From NCBI GenBank assembly GCA_016748015.1, contig JAAOMT010000664.1, forward strand, positions 1,723,569-1,787,568: a stretch of 64,000 nucleotides of DNA, written 5' to 3'. Shown in pieces: positions 10,812 to 22,490 of the stretch. Each line of letters opens with the position of its first letter. Position 1 is the stretch's first letter. A program made the position numbers and the translations under genes. The notes beneath the pieces were generated by a model. It saw only the letters and a program-made list of their open reading frames with translations, was not told the DNA's origin and searched no databases. This DNA is from Geosiphon pyriformis (lineage: Eukaryota > Glomeromycota > Glomeromycetes > Archaeosporales > Geosiphonaceae).

Positions 10812-13660
10812 ATGTTCTTTTTACTGTCAAGTATAGTCCAGCGGGTATTGTCCTTTATCCAAAAATTCCATTAAGGCAGAGTAGTTGTCCAAGTCCATTA
10901 TTATGTTTGTTTGTGGGGGAGTTACAAATAATTAAGTTGGTTTAGTTTGAGAGGGTTTTACTATCACTGAATAGTAAGTCTGGAGAGAGCGTTGGCGTTT
11001 TGATGATTAGCTTCTTTGCAGTATTGAATGTTATAGTCAAATTCATCCAAGTGGAGTATCTAGCAAGTTATCTATTTATGTTCCAGGTTTTTTTTGTTGC
11101 ATAGCCAAACCAAAACTTGGTAATCTATTACCACCAAAAATTTTACACCCTTAAGATATTTGTCTCAGTAGCTAGTAGTCCAAACTACTGCTAAGCATTC
11201 TTGCTCAGTGACTGAATAGTTCCTTTCTGCTGGTGTGAGAGTTCTACTGACATATGCTACAGCATGTTTCCTGCCATCTTCATCTTTCTGGGAAAGAACA
11301 ACACCAAGTCCATAGCCAAATGCATCAGTATGGAGGATAAAAGGTCGATCCAGATTAGATTGCCTGAGAATGGGTTCTGTAACCAGTTTTTTCTTCAGAA
11401 TTTCAAATGCTTTTTGTTGATAAGTGCTCCAGTAATAATTAATGTTTTTCCTAAGTAGCTAATTGAAAGGAGCAGCAATTTTGAAGAAATCCTTGACAAA
11501 CTTGTGATAATAAGAGGCCAAACCAAGAAAAGAGCGTAGTTCATGAACATTCATTGGTTGTCTAATGTTTTGAACTTTTTCAATTTTGGCTGGATCAGGG
11601 AAGATTCTATCTTTTGTAATAAAATGGCCAAGGAACTGGGTGGATTGACGTCCAAAGAATGATTTAATTGGATTGATCTTAAGGTCAGCATTTCTAAGGA
11701 GGTCAAAAACCTTTTGCAAATGTTCAAGATGTTCATCCCAGGTTTTTGAGTATACCATTATGTCATCCAAGTAGACTAGAACAAAGTTTTTTTTTACTGA
11801 TTCAAATACTTTGTCTATTAAGCATTGAAAGGTGGGAGGAGTATTTGTGAGACCAAAAGGCATGACTGTGAATTCATAGATGCCATACTTGGTAATGAAG
11901 ACAGTTTTTTTTCTGCTTTTTGGATCCATCTCTACTTGTCAGAATTCAGCAGTTAAGTCAATGGTTGAGAAGAAAACAGCACTATAGAATTGGTTTAGCA
12001 TTGCATCAATCTTGGGAAGTGGGTACATGTCTCTTTCAATAATGGCATTTAATTGGCAATAGTCAACACAAAAGCGTAGGGTTCCTCTTTTCTTGGATAC
12101 CACTACAACTGGGAATGCCCATTTACTCTTGGTTTCCTGTATGAATCCAAGGTTTTTCATTCAGGTTATTTTCTTTTTGATAAATTCATTATTGTGCTGG
12201 TTAGATTAATAGGACTTCAAATGAATGTGACGAGTTTCTCTAATGATAATGGTGTATTGTATTACATGTGTACATTTAGGAGGTTCACCTTCTTTTGAGA
12301 TAACTGGGCTGTTTCTAGCCAGCAGGTTTTCAATGTCTATCTTTCTTTCTTCTGGAAAGGGTTCTCTTTGTTCTACAACCAGTGATTGGATTTCAGGTGG
12401 TTCATTTTCAAAGGACTTTTGGACTTCTTTTATTTTCTCATGGGGTATCAAGCTGATTGGTTCCCAATCTTTGTAATAGATCAGGCAGGACATGTATTCA
12501 TTGCTAGGAGAATACAATAGTTTGTCGCACCAGCACCGGGCACAAGGACCATGCCACCAATAACTGTATTTGGCTTTCTTGCCTGGCTTTCTGTCAAAGA
12601 TTCTTCTGAGCATGTTATAATAAGACCAGTAGATCAGCTTGCAATTGACAATGATTCCTTCTTTATCTGCCTTGACATTATTCAGTGGTTTGCCATTGCT
12701 GGTAAAAATGGTATAGGCAAGTTCAGCAGTTTCTTCTTGTTCTTCTTGTTCTTCTTCTTTCTCACTTTTTTTATCATCTGATTCGTCTGATTCATTTTCT
12801 TCTGGGCTCTGCTTGGGTACTAGGGGAGTTGTCCAATGGCAACATTTAATCACAATAGGTTTCTCACCACATCTAATGGTTAGTTCACAGAGTTCATAAT
12901 CAAGCAAAGCTTTTGCTTTCTTGAGCCATTCATTGCCAACAATAATGATGTATTCTTTTGCTTCAGATACTCCATATCAGTTTCAATGCTGATACTATTA
13001 ATGCGAACAGGAATAGCTTTGGCTATGCCAAGCCCTTTCTTCTTATCACTATGTACATTGGTCATTGGTTGTGTGGATGGTTTATCAATTTTTCTGCCAA
13101 TTGCTTCAAGAAAGTGTTTAGCAATAACACTAACAGATGATCCACTGTCTAGAATCAAATCGATGAAGTAGCCAGCCACTTGGGCTTTGCAAATTAGAGG
13201 AGTGACATTGTTATTGTCAGCAAGTCCAGCTTGGCGAGGGCATTTGTTGGTTTTGGGTGTCTTTTTCTTTAGAATCAGAGATTTGCGAAGATTTTTTCTG
13301 AATTGTGGATGGGTTATTAATTGGCCAAAGGTTATATGTGCTGGGGTTTCCATAAGGTCTTTGACAACAGAATAGGTGCCAGATTTTTGTACTATTTCTG
13401 GGGGTTCCAACTTTGGAGGGTTCTTGAAAACTTTGGCTTTTGGGGGCTCATTGTTGTCAGCAGTTGATGTAGAAGCTTTATTGAGGTCCAAAACAAAATC
13501 AACTTTGGCTTTCTTCTTCTTTCTTGTGAATTCAGAGGGGTTGATTGCTAATTCATCCATGTCATGGTCATTATCAGTTAAGTTAAAAGTGTAAAAGGGG
13601 TTTTCTTTTGGTTGGCTTGCACTCTTACCCTTTGGAGGTATGTCTACCAGTTTAAAGGCT
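10812..13660 (-). pseudogene. Gypsy F pol: protease, reverse transcriptase, RNase H
   Basis: The protease (13560-12880) keeps the active-site motif L-I-L-D-S-G-S-S. A one-base indel near 12976 shifts the frame into 12907-12206. RT follows at 12160-11459 with S-K-W-A-F-P, R-F-C-V-D-Y, F-S-T-I-D-L, M-P-F-G-L-T-N-T-P, an intact catalytic Y-L-D-D-I-M-V-Y and F-L-G-L-A-S-Y-Y. One stop lies just before 11930. RNase H (11458-about 11050) has I-L-H-T-D-A and H-A-V-A-Y-V-S. Its end has extra stops (Gln and Trp positions). Pol is in the -1 frame relative to gag and overlaps the gag end at about 13660; I see no canonical slippery heptamer there. Confidence 0.88.
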
Positions 13661-15200
13661 AATAAACAGTGGCTTCAACTAGAGGATCCTCTCCAAAGAA
13701 ATTGATGTTGGCATGATTGGGTCTTTGATTGGGGACATTGTTATTGTTGTTGGGTCTGTTGTTTTGGTTGTCATTGTTTCTGGGAGCTAGAGGAGACAGT
13801 AGAGAATTGTTACAATCTCTTGAATAATGTCCAGTTAATTCACAATGATAGCACACAAGTGGGCCATGATTTTGCTGTCTTTGATAGGGAGGTTGCTGGG
13901 GCTGGTTAAAACAAGGTTCGTATCTAGGTCTTGGTGGTTGCTGGTTATTTCTGACTGCTTGTGCCAAAAGTTTTAATAACTGGGCAAGATTGGCTATAAG
14001 TCTATCAATTAATTGTTCATTTGGATCTTGAGTTTGGGCAGCAAAAGAAGCAGCAGCCATTTGAGGGGCAGGAGCCATGACAGAAGCAGAAGCAAAAACT
14101 GGAAGTGTAGATCCCAAATGTATTCTTTGATTGTCTTCAATTTGTTGGGCAAGTTCAATGGCCATGTCCATTATAGGGTTGTCTTTTAGGGCCAAGAGAG
14201 GCCAAAGAGCATAAGATAAATTGGTTCTTAATCCTTTTGTGAAGGAATGAATCTTTTGTTTTTCTGTCCAGTTTCTCCTAGAGTCTACACGTTTGATTAG
14301 CTTTCTAATAGCTTTGGCATATTCAGTCACTACTTCTCCAGGGCCTTGAGTTCTTCTTTCCAATTCCATGCACCATTTGGATATTAATATTGGGGTTCTG
14401 AACTTGGCCTCAAATCAGGTAGTAAAAGAGGTATTTTCTTCTCCAGCATTGATTGGTGTCCATCTGATTATTCTGTGTTGAGCATTGGCATCTGTTTCTT
14501 GTGAGAACCAGGTAGCAGAAGAGCCTTGGAGGTAGTCACCAACAATTTGGAACTTGTATTTTTCATCATACTGGTTGGCTGTGGCAGCTCTCTCAAAATC
14601 ATCCAATCATTCAATTGGATCTTGTGCATCACCTCTAAATAGTGGTAGTGGGGTATTGTTTCTTCTTCCTAGAGCAATTTGTATATCTTGGAGGGCGGCC
14701 AGAATGTTTGCTTGCATGGGGTCATTAGCCATTGGTTCAGGGGTAACTGTTTGTGTAGACGAGTCTGATTTGCTTGATAAAAAGTCAAAAACAGAGGCAG
14801 TTTGGTAGCTTTCTTCTTCTGTTTCAAAGAGAGTTTCAGTTGCTTGATGGGCAGCAATCTAAATGTGGATTTGATGATTCAGATATTCGAAATCAGAGGG
14901 CTGTTGTTCAAAGATTGCAGAATATAAGAGCTGATTGATACTGTTGTTTCTTCTTTCAAAGTCATTTTCAAAATAAGCTTGGTCAAAGTAATAGGTTGTA
15001 TAAGCTGTGTAGGTTTCAGCTGAATGCTCGTTCAGAAACTAGTTCCAAAAGTCTTAAAATTGTCTACTGGATTGTTCTTCAAGGGGAAAGCAGATCAAGC
15101 AGAAGGGCAGAGGATTAAGTTCAATGAAATCTAGATCATTTCTGTTGTGTGCTGCAAAGTGTTCTTCTAATTGCTATGGCAGATATAAGTAATCACCCAT
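13659..15200 (-). pseudogene. Gypsy F gag
   Basis: The reading frame runs from an ATG at 15200 to the stop at 13659, about 513 codons, broken by several stops near the N-terminus and at 14415. It contains a Gag core (W-F-S-Q-E-T, then Y-A-K-A-I-R-K-L) of the retrotransposon-gag type. An Ala/Gln-rich linker and a single CCHC knuckle C-Y-H-C-E-L-T-G-H-Y-S-R-D-C at about 13865-13820 follow, then an Asn/Pro-rich tail. Gag packages the RNA in cytoplasmic particles. The start is chosen as the first ATG after the primer-binding site, 46 bases downstream of it. Confidence 0.82.
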
Positions 15201-15230
15201 ACAATGAAGGAATAAGTAAATTTTGACAAC

Positions 15231-15252
15231 CTCACAGGGAGCACCACTTTTA
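15231..15252 (-). other. Primer-binding site of gypsy element F
   Basis: In element sense, six bases (TAAAAG) follow the end of the 5' LTR, and then TGGTGCTCCCTGTGAG begins at 15246. TGG complements the CCA end of a tRNA. The first eight bases, TGGTGCTC, are identical to those in elements A and D, which suggests the same kind of tRNA 3' end (GAGCACCA) primes both families. Confidence 0.7.
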
Positions 15253-15989
15253 TGTTACGGGTTGGAGTAACAAGCTAACGGATAGCAAGGAAGAACAGTA
15301 TTGTATGGTGATGGAAATAAACAAAGAGGATTCAACTTCAAAGAGCGAATTGAATGAGTAAGGATTCAATGTGCAAGATCAGTCTCATAAAATATTTCAG
15401 TTGCTATTCTTTTCAAGGATAACCAGGGAATCTGAAGGTAGAAAGATAGTCCATACTGTCAACAATTGATCACCACTAGTATTAATTCTATGCCTTTACT
15501 TTGGTACTCTTAGAATTCAATATCAGATATCAACTTGTGCTTTTTAGTTATGTTTATACAAATAGTCTTCAAATACTACAATTATTCAAACAGAAAAAGG
15601 CCAACAAGTAATCTTTTATCTTAAGATGTTCGAATACTTAAAGGTAAGGAAAAGAAAATTAGCGATAAGAGAGTGATTGAGATGAAATTGTTATTTTATT
15701 TATTTGATTTTTGTCTGAGAAATGATTTTCTACAGCTAAGAGACTCATCACTTATATAGCTAATGAAAGTGGTCAACAACCAGGTCAACAACTAGGTCAA
15801 TGATCAGATCAATGATCAGGTCAATGATTAGGTCATTGATCAGGTCAATAATCAGGTCAATGATCAGGTCAATGGTCAGGTCATTGATCAGGTCAATGAT
15901 CACTATCTAAAAATAGAGTGGCTAATTATATGACATCAATGGCTAATACATGTGATAATTAATAAAAATTATGGGTTTCAATCATAACA
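15253..15989 (-). repeat. 5' LTR of gypsy element F (737 bp)
   Basis: Bounded by TGTTAC and CATAACA, which form a short terminal inverted repeat TGTTA/TAACA. It matches 8217-8917 throughout except for transitions and the minisatellite length difference. Confidence 0.93.
15770..15901. repeat. 12-bp minisatellite in the 5' LTR, 11 units
   Basis: Eleven consecutive 12-base units, consensus AGGTCAATGATC. Three units more than the other LTR of the same element account exactly for the 36-base LTR length difference. Confidence 0.93.
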
Positions 15990-16340
15990 ATATCATTAGC
16001 ATTGGAGTCATTGGAATCCACATAATTTGTTTCTTTTGCTACCATATTGTTCATGTTTTTCAAGTTAGATATCTCACTAATACTAGCATCCTCACTTTTT
16101 ACTTTGCTACCCCAAGACACCTTGTGTTTCAAATTGCTAGCTTATAAAACGTCACCAGAAATAGAACCAGCTGATGAATCTATTATATCACCAGTAATTC
16201 CAGGATTCTTAGACTTCTTGTACAAAAAACCATAAGAATATATGCTCTTAATACATGCCTTCTTTTTATTATTAAACCAGATCCCCAACCCAGCCAAAAT
16301 AGAATTAGAACCACCAGCAAAGGAGTCCACCAGTTCTATT
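15990..16340 (-). pseudogene. LINE-1 ORF1 N-terminus and 5' end
   Basis: The 5' part of LINE-1 beyond the insertion of element F. A frame from 16330 reads into the Ser/Asp-rich N-terminal region of ORF1 and continues at 8216 after removal of F. It aligns with the 5' end of LINE-3 (32100-31750), including a shared GTTGTAATA-type leader. The codon at the expected start is GTG, not ATG. An AT-rich stretch of about 140 bases without a recognisable feature follows to 16477. Confidence 0.7.
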
Positions 16341-16477
16341 ACAACAAAAAAATATATATGAAGAGAAATAACTAAAAAAAAACAAAGAGTAAAAATAAAA
16401 AAAAAAGCTATTCTTTCATCAAAAAACTATGCTTTCATTATGGTTAGAAGATCGACAAGAGAAAGTTTTTTTTCATA

Positions 16478-16880
16478 AAATTAATACTAAATATGATTTA
16501 TAATATTCAGACAAAGATATTTTGGTTTTTTAAATCAAGTTTTTAACAAAAATTAATCTTAAAATTGCTTTTAAAATATTATTAAAAGCAATAGTTCAAA
16601 TTGTTTTCTAATAATCATTGGCAAACAAAAAAATTAATATTAAAAAAGAAGTAATAGATAAAGAATATACAGAAAACATTATGTTACAAAACAAAACTAA
16701 AAAACTATTTAGAATTGAACACACTTAAAAAATTGCTCAAGCAATTTATTTACTTTTAATTAATATTTTGGGTTTGTAATTAGTTAATTACAGAGAACAA
16801 TTAGGCAAAAACAAAAAAGAAATACAAGGTTTTAGTTTAACTGGACAATTTACAATTCCAAATTATATTTTATTATTCCA
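16478..16880 (+). mobile_element. Decayed gypsy fragment covering the dUTPase-like domain
   Basis: A plus-strand relic that aligns base by base with element D at 61850-62240, with most C replaced by T and G by A. The segment matching dUTPase motif 3 reads V-I-D-K-E-Y-T-E-N-I, so the aspartate that is Asn in element D is still Asp here. The motif-2 arginine position is a stop here and Trp in element D. No LTR is present. It is probably the remnant of an old insertion. Confidence 0.8.
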
Positions 16881-17303
16881 AAAACTTTTTTATTGTTTTA
16901 TTAAACAGAATAGAAATTGAAATCATATATAGCAATATCTTTTAAGATAAAACTTTTTAAATTATTTTTAATTTCATTAAAATTATAAAACAAATCTTTT
17001 TTTAAACTTAAACATCCTTTTGAGTGTTTAATATTACATATAAAAAACATTTTTATATGTCTTTTTTTAGACATATTGTTATTAAAAACAGTTATTAAAT
17101 TCACCACAAAATAATTATTTGCTTGTAAAATATTAAAAATAATAATACAGAAAGAATACAATAAAAACAAAAACTTTTTTTTCAAAAAACTGCTTTTTGA
17201 AAAATTTAAATATAAAAAAAAAAAGTTGATAATATTTTAAAATTATTGTATTAAATATGATTACTATTTTAAATAATTTGTTGTTATATTGTTTCTAAAA
17301 GAA
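16881..17303. other. AT-rich spacer
   Basis: A stretch of long A and T runs. A 94-codon minus-strand frame (17185-16901) starts at TTG and has a biased composition; I do not regard it as a gene. The CACCAAA at the right end is the 5' copy of the LINE-2 target duplication. Confidence 0.6.
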
Positions 17304-17399
17304 CACCAAAAAAAAAACTTCTTTTTCTCTTTCATCCCAAATTCCCAAAAAAAGAGTCTAAGTTTTTTGAAAAAAGTTTTTTTTACAATTCAGTATAAT

Positions 17400-19256
17400 A
17401 AATTCAAACCCTTTATTCTTGACTACGAGGCCACTGTTGGCTGCAGTATTGCTGTTATAAAGAAGGCTGTTAAGGTTTCTGGTTCTAATAATGGCTTTAA
17501 ACTTGCTCTTCCAAGAAAAAAGAGAAGGGACAGTATTTTAGAAAATAGTTCTGATGATAAAAGTGTTGGTTCTAAAGTTCAGAATAGCCACTCATGGGAT
17601 TCGGAAACTGGTGATACTACTGAGTCTGATAGTATTGATATGGAGAAGAAATGTCTTGTAGAAGAAACCAGTTTTGATTATGGTGAAGGTGGTGCTCTTG
17701 CTAAAAGAAATCCTAATTAGACACCTACTGGCTTAAAGGTTAAAACCAAAAAAGCATTAGACAAGCCATTGGGTAAGATAGATTTTTCATCTAGTAACAT
17801 TGATAATGATGTTCTCTTGGACACTCTATTGGAACTTCCCCCACTTCTCAAAAATCTGGTCAATGTTTTTGTTCGCAAATCCTTCACTTTGGATATTGGA
17901 TTGGACAAAGTGGTTGGGAAATTTTCTCAAGAAAAACTACAAATGGTTAGGAGGTTATTTTCAAAAATTAATGGTTTTGGGGGGAGGCCTCTACCACTTC
18001 AAAATTTGCTGGGATCATCAGAGCATCATTCACTTCTGAATCAAGCTTGGCACAGGCTTCCAAAAAAGCTGAAGATGTAAAAATTCTGGTAAACACTGAT
18101 CTCAAGAAGTTCTTTGGGTGCTCAGATCGGGCTGTGGTGGTAAAAAAAATTCCTGTTAGAACTTCAGCTGAGATTGTGCATGCCACGATGTCTGAGTTTG
18201 GAATAATTAAGTTGATCAAAATGCAATTGGTGGAACTGTGACAGAAAGCAGTAGTTGAATTTGAACAGATTAATTATGCTGATTTGGTCGCAACAAAATG
18301 GTTTATTCTGATTGAAAAAAATGCAGTGCATGTTGCTAGATCTGATATGGACAAAGAAACCTGAGACAGAAGAAATGTTCACAGAGTTCTTTTGTACACT
18401 CTACCAATGGGAACCAATACACATGATATTTGGAATTATGTCAACTCAGTAGATAAGAAGACATACACAATTGATCATTATCCTGTTACATATGTCTGGG
18501 CCAGATGTGCCATTGTTTGTTTCAAATCTGCTAAATCCTTAGATGTCATCATGGACACTACTCCAGTTTTGAGAGGTGTGAATTTGCATTGGTTTCGATT
18601 GGGTTTTTCTAAATGTGCTAAGTATAGGAAAATGGGTCATACATTATTGGGTTGTTTTGTGGATGGAAATTTTTCTCCTGGTAAATCTCCTCACAGGGTG
18701 CTTTCAGATGTAAATAAAAGCAGATTGGCTGTCATTTATTCCAAGTGTTTGGCTTTTATTGCTTGTTTTGTTGCTTTTGGTGATTTCTTGAGCAAAAATT
18801 GCTAGTAGATCTTTGTTTCTGCTCCTTCCTGTAAAAAATAATATGATCAATTCTGGCTCCTCTTCGGAGATGAAGCCTACTTTTCCTGTTACTTTTGACA
18901 TTGAAAAAAGGTTTGCTGTTTTGGAAAGCAGTCTTACTAACTTTGCAGAACAGATTAGTGAGTTGGCTAAGAGGTTGGACTTGCTCATTTTGGCAGTTTT
19001 CTAGTCTAGCCCTGGATGTTAACTGTTGGTGACCCCTCCATCACAGAATCAGGTGGGTGATATAGTGATGGGAGAGAACTCGAGTGTGGCCACTAGTGGT
19101 AAGGCTGCTGCACTTCTGGAATCATTTTCTTCCCCTAATATGATCAAATTTGAAAATATGTTGGAAGGTTTCTCCACTTCTGTTTTGAGTTTGTCAGCCT
19201 ATTTTGATAGTTTGGTTCTGACTGGTAGTGTGCACTCCCAATTTCCTTCTCAATGA
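17400..19256 (+). pseudogene. LINE-2 ORF1
   Basis: The reading frame starts in the leader (exact start lost; the first in-frame Met is late) and passes a charged, Ser/Asp-rich N-terminal part to a stop at 17718. It continues through the KSFTLDIGLDK and VRRLFSKINGFGG segments. A frameshift near 17990 leads to an RRM-like block (AVVVKKIPVRTS), and 18392-18805 has LLYTLPMGTNTH and the zinc-knuckle region. The knuckle reads C-A-K-Y...G-H...C, so its second Cys is now Tyr (TGT to TAT). A leucine-rich heptad region at 18900-19000 is probably the coiled coil. The ORF ends at TGA 19254-19256. Confidence 0.82.
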
Positions 19257-20290
19257 GTGAGTTAGTCTGGAAGATTGCAACGTGTAATGTCAGAGGCATA
19301 AACAATCTTGCAAAGCAGAAGGACATTGTGTATTGGCATATAGAATCTGAAAATATGGTCTTAATTATTACTTAAACAAAATTAAAGTCTGGTTGTAGAC
19401 CATGGATTATGAACAAGTTTGATGGTATTAGAATTTTTTTATCTGGTGTAAACAAAGAGTTTTTTGAAGCTGGAGTGGCCATCATTATGAACAACTCTTT
19501 GGTCCACCATGTTTCTAAAATTGATGAGATCCCTGATTGGATTATTTTGGTGTGCCTTCTCTTCAAAGGCAAATTTTTGGTTATGGTTCTGGATTTGTAT
19601 GCCAGCACATTCTCTGGAATTAGGTTTGGTCAGACTATAGAAGTCAACTCTTTTGTCGCAAAGGCTCTGAACTCCAGTATTTTTGTGGTCTTGGACGGCA
19701 ATTTCAATAAGGACAATTCTAAGAAAAGTGCAAGTTTTAGGTTTTGTTTGGATCTGGGTTTGGCCAACTCATTTGGTACACACTTATTGGTCAGAGCTCC
19801 TACATGGAGCAATTCAAGGGGTGCCGAGAAAACAATTGATTATATTTTTGTCAGTGATAATTTGTCTTTGGCAGTTGTTGGTCAGATTGTGGCTTCTGTT
19901 TCTGATTATTTTAACACTGATCATAAGACTGTTATGGTGTTGGTTGATCTAAGTGGACTCTTGGATGTTCATCTAAATGGTTTGCGCAAACAAGCTAATA
20001 AAGATTGATGGAAGTTCAAGATTGTAGATGTGAATGGTCTCAAATGGGCTCATTTTAAAGAGTGTTCTTTGGTTAAGTTTTTTTCTGTGGTTAATGAGTT
20101 TTTGGTTGTTAGTGATGGTGGGAATTTTGATTCTATGTGGTCTTTGTTGGTAAAAGTGTTGGTCAATTTGGCTAATGAAGCATTTTCAAAACATTGGTTT
20201 TGTGAGATTAAATGCTCTTTCAACAAACAATTTTCAAAATTTTTTAAGCTGGAACTCCTGATTGCTAAATTGGTTAAGTCTCTTTAGTCT
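19253..20290 (+). pseudogene. LINE-2 ORF2: APE-type endonuclease
   Basis: The ATG at 19253 overlaps the ORF1 stop as ATGA. The product starts M-S-E-L-V-W-K-I-A-T-C-N-V-R-G-I-N, typical of LINE endonucleases. After a stop near 19373 the domain continues through 19409-20008: A-G-V-A-I-I-M, then V-V-L-D-G-N-F-N (consensus GDFN, with Asn for Asp), T-I-D-Y-I-F-V-S and Y-F-N-T-D-H-K-T (consensus SDH). This enzyme nicks target DNA to prime reverse transcription. The linker to RT, about 20030-20290, is also recognisable in LINE-1. Confidence 0.85.
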
Positions 20291-22490
20291 GGTGATGCTT
20301 CTAGAATTGGTTCCCTTCTTAATGCTTGGCTGATTGCTGATAAATGTAAAGCTCTTGAGATTTGAGACATATTGAATAATGGTGCCAGCAGTGAAGATGT
20401 TTTTGTTTGTCTGTCTGGGCTTAGGAAGAGTTACTGCTGCTCCAAGATGCATGAGACTAAAGCTGCTAAAGCTGCTGTAATTAGACATGCCATTGATAGG
20501 AGAATGAAAAATTTTTGTACAGACAAAAGCTGTATGATTAGAAGTATTTTAGATAGACCATTTCACAAGGTGGTTCTTGACTATTTAGTGGTGGATGATG
20601 AACTTGTTTTAGATCCTGGTGAAGTCAAATCCAAAGTTGATGTAATAATAGAAGAGTAAACCAGAAAGCGGTTAGCATTTACATCTTTTTCTGCTTTTTG
20701 GGCTTATTAGTACGCTTTTTTGCAATATGTGAATGATGATGCTTTCTCTGGTGTTATGGATGTTATTGGTTTTGATAAGCTTTTTCAGGTGATCAAACAT
20801 TTACTGGATAGGAAGGCTGCTGGCCTTAGTGGTATTCCTAATAAATTGTGGAAGCATTGTAATAAAATCATTCTCAAGAGCTTATTGAATCTTCTAAATT
20901 TGTGTCTGAGGGTGGACATGATTCCAATCTTGTAGAAAAGGGCATGAGTTTCCATGATATCTAAACCTTATAATTGAAAAAGAGTCTTAACAAACACTTG
21001 TTTTATTGCTCTACTGGAAACTGCTTGCAAGATCCTTTCTAAGATCCTTTCAGATCAGATTTCCTTTGCTTGCAGTAAGTTTGAAGTATTGTATGGGGAT
21101 AACTTCTCAGTTCTTTGTGGTACTTTTACACAGTCTCCCATTTTTGCTGTTGGTTTAGTAGTGGAAGATGTTTTGGAAAAAGGCAGAGAGGTTTGGTTGG
21201 TTTTGCAGAATATGCACAAGGCATATGACTTAGTTGGCTGGTACCACTTGGAGACTAGTTTGTGGTACATCAAAATGTGTAGCAGATTTATTAAGTTCTT
21301 TGGTGGAATTTATGAGAATAGATTGAACCATGTTATAACAGATTTCAGTCTTTCAGATGGTTACTGGGTGCTGAATAGTCTCAACCAAGGTGAAGTGTTC
21401 TCTTCTCTCCTTTGGTAGATCTTTTATGACCCTTTACTGTGTGAGTTTAAGAGACAGAAGAGTTTATATGGCTACCAGATTGATATCAAGTTTGTGGACA
21501 AATTAGGCAGGATAAACAATGTGAATGAAATAACTTCATTTTTTGCAGCTGGTGCTTTTGTTAATGACACTATCTGGGTAAAGAGTAGTCAGACTGCCAC
21601 ACAATTTATATTGAATGTTGCTAGTGAGTTTTTTGTGATTAATAATATTTCGATTAATAATGACAAAATGGTGGCCATTCCCATCAACCAGAGAGTTCAG
21701 AATGTTGTTCTGAAGATTAGTGAGTTGCCTATTTCAATCGCCAAATGTGGTGTGCTTCATAAATACCTGGATATATTTTTGTCAACTAATGATCTGTCCA
21801 AGTCCAGCTTGGTTAAAGCTCAATTTGATGTGAAGTTTTTTTCCAACATGGTATTATGTAAGACTATTTCTAACAAACAATTCTTGTATTTGGTTTCAGC
21901 TGTTTTTCAGCCTATTGTTAGCTACTGCACCCAATTTAGTTTTGTGTCCTCTTCTATTTGTCAGTGTTGGGATGCTATAATTAGAAAGGGTTTTAAGTCA
22001 AAGACTGGTTTGTCCTGGGACTTTCCAAATGAGGTGCTGTATTATCTTTTACTATATGGTCTAAAGACATTTAAGCAGATTCAAGTTGAGACAAAGTCTG
22101 CTTTTGTCATCAATTTTTCTAATGCTTCTGGGGTTGTTGGTCAGTTTTTTGAACACTAGTTCCTGAATTTGCAAGTTCTGGACTGGGCCCTCCTGAATTT
22201 TTTGTAGTATCCAATGAGATTACAAGTTAACCCATTCAACAATTTTCTGGCTGAGATAGTGCACATCTTTCTGAACAATAATATTTCGTTGGTAAACAAT
22301 TTGCCTAGTGCTTTTCTTAATCCTGGCAGGTATCCAGTCTTTGGTGTCTTGGGGCTTTCCTTGTATTATGATCAGGTTGTTTCATTAAAAAAATTCAGTG
22401 TGATTTTCTGTGACAGACTTTTGGACAAACATGATAGAGTCTTGGACTGGCAAACATTCCGGCATTGGAAGAGACCGGATGTCAGATGAC
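20291..22490 (+). pseudogene. LINE-2 ORF2: reverse transcriptase
   Basis: RT motifs in order: RKAAGLSGIPNKLWKH (about 20810), a broken S-K-P-Y segment (about 20960), and the QSPIFAVGLVVEDVLEKG and VWLVLQNMHKAYD block (21130-21230), where the first palm aspartate in AYD is visible. Next come LNQGEVFSSLLW and the catalytic box A-F-V-N-D-T-I-W at about 21552-21575 (Asn for the first Asp of DD), then I-P-I-N-Q-R. The long frame 21494-22159 is the best-preserved piece; it ends in a TAG where LINE relatives continue. Confidence 0.85.

Larger units (their letters stand above)
8213..15993 (-). mobile_element. Ty3/gypsy element F, full length with both LTRs and ATAT duplication
   Basis: A complete LTR retrotransposon reading right to left. 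It has a 5' LTR (15989-15253), primer-binding site, gag, protease, RT, RNase H, integrase, an extra ORF and a 3' LTR (8917-8217). ATAT flanks both sides (8213-8216 and 15990-15993), and the flanking sequence is contiguous LINE-1 ORF1. The domain order PR-RT-RH-IN assigns it to Metaviridae (Ty3/gypsy). Both LTRs are present and similar, so insertion is fairly recent. Nonetheless gag and pol carry several stops and at least one indel, so this copy cannot act autonomously without readthrough. Confidence 0.95.
1227..16340 (-). mobile_element. LINE-1: APE-type non-LTR retrotransposon, interrupted and decayed
   Basis: An element with two ORFs reading right to left. Its parts are 15990-16340 (5' end of ORF1), 4326-8216 (rest of ORF1, endonuclease, N-terminal RT) and 1227-3355 (C-terminal RT, RNase H, zinc-binding tail). 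The gaps are filled by gypsy element F (8217-15989) and solo LTR B (3356-4325). Removing each insert and one copy of its 4-bp duplication rejoins sequence that aligns with LINE-2 and LINE-3. The 3' end is missing because LTR A sits there. ORF1 with zinc knuckle, then APE endonuclease, RT, RNase H and a terminal zinc finger suggests the Tad/I-like group of fungal LINEs. Many in-frame stops show that it is dead. Confidence 0.88.

Noticed and set aside
13640-13670. Programmed -1 frameshift site between gag and pol of element F
   Set aside because: The frames overlap in the right way, but I could not find a canonical X-XXY-YYZ heptamer; not annotated as a site.
8734-15901. Short repeats that could suggest a CRISPR array
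   Set aside because: 12-base units without spacers, present in both LTRs of a eukaryotic retrotransposon.
16901-17185. 94-codon minus-strand ORF in AT-rich DNA
   Set aside because: Starts with TTG, has extreme Phe/Ile/Asn/Lys composition from A/T runs and no recognisable motif.
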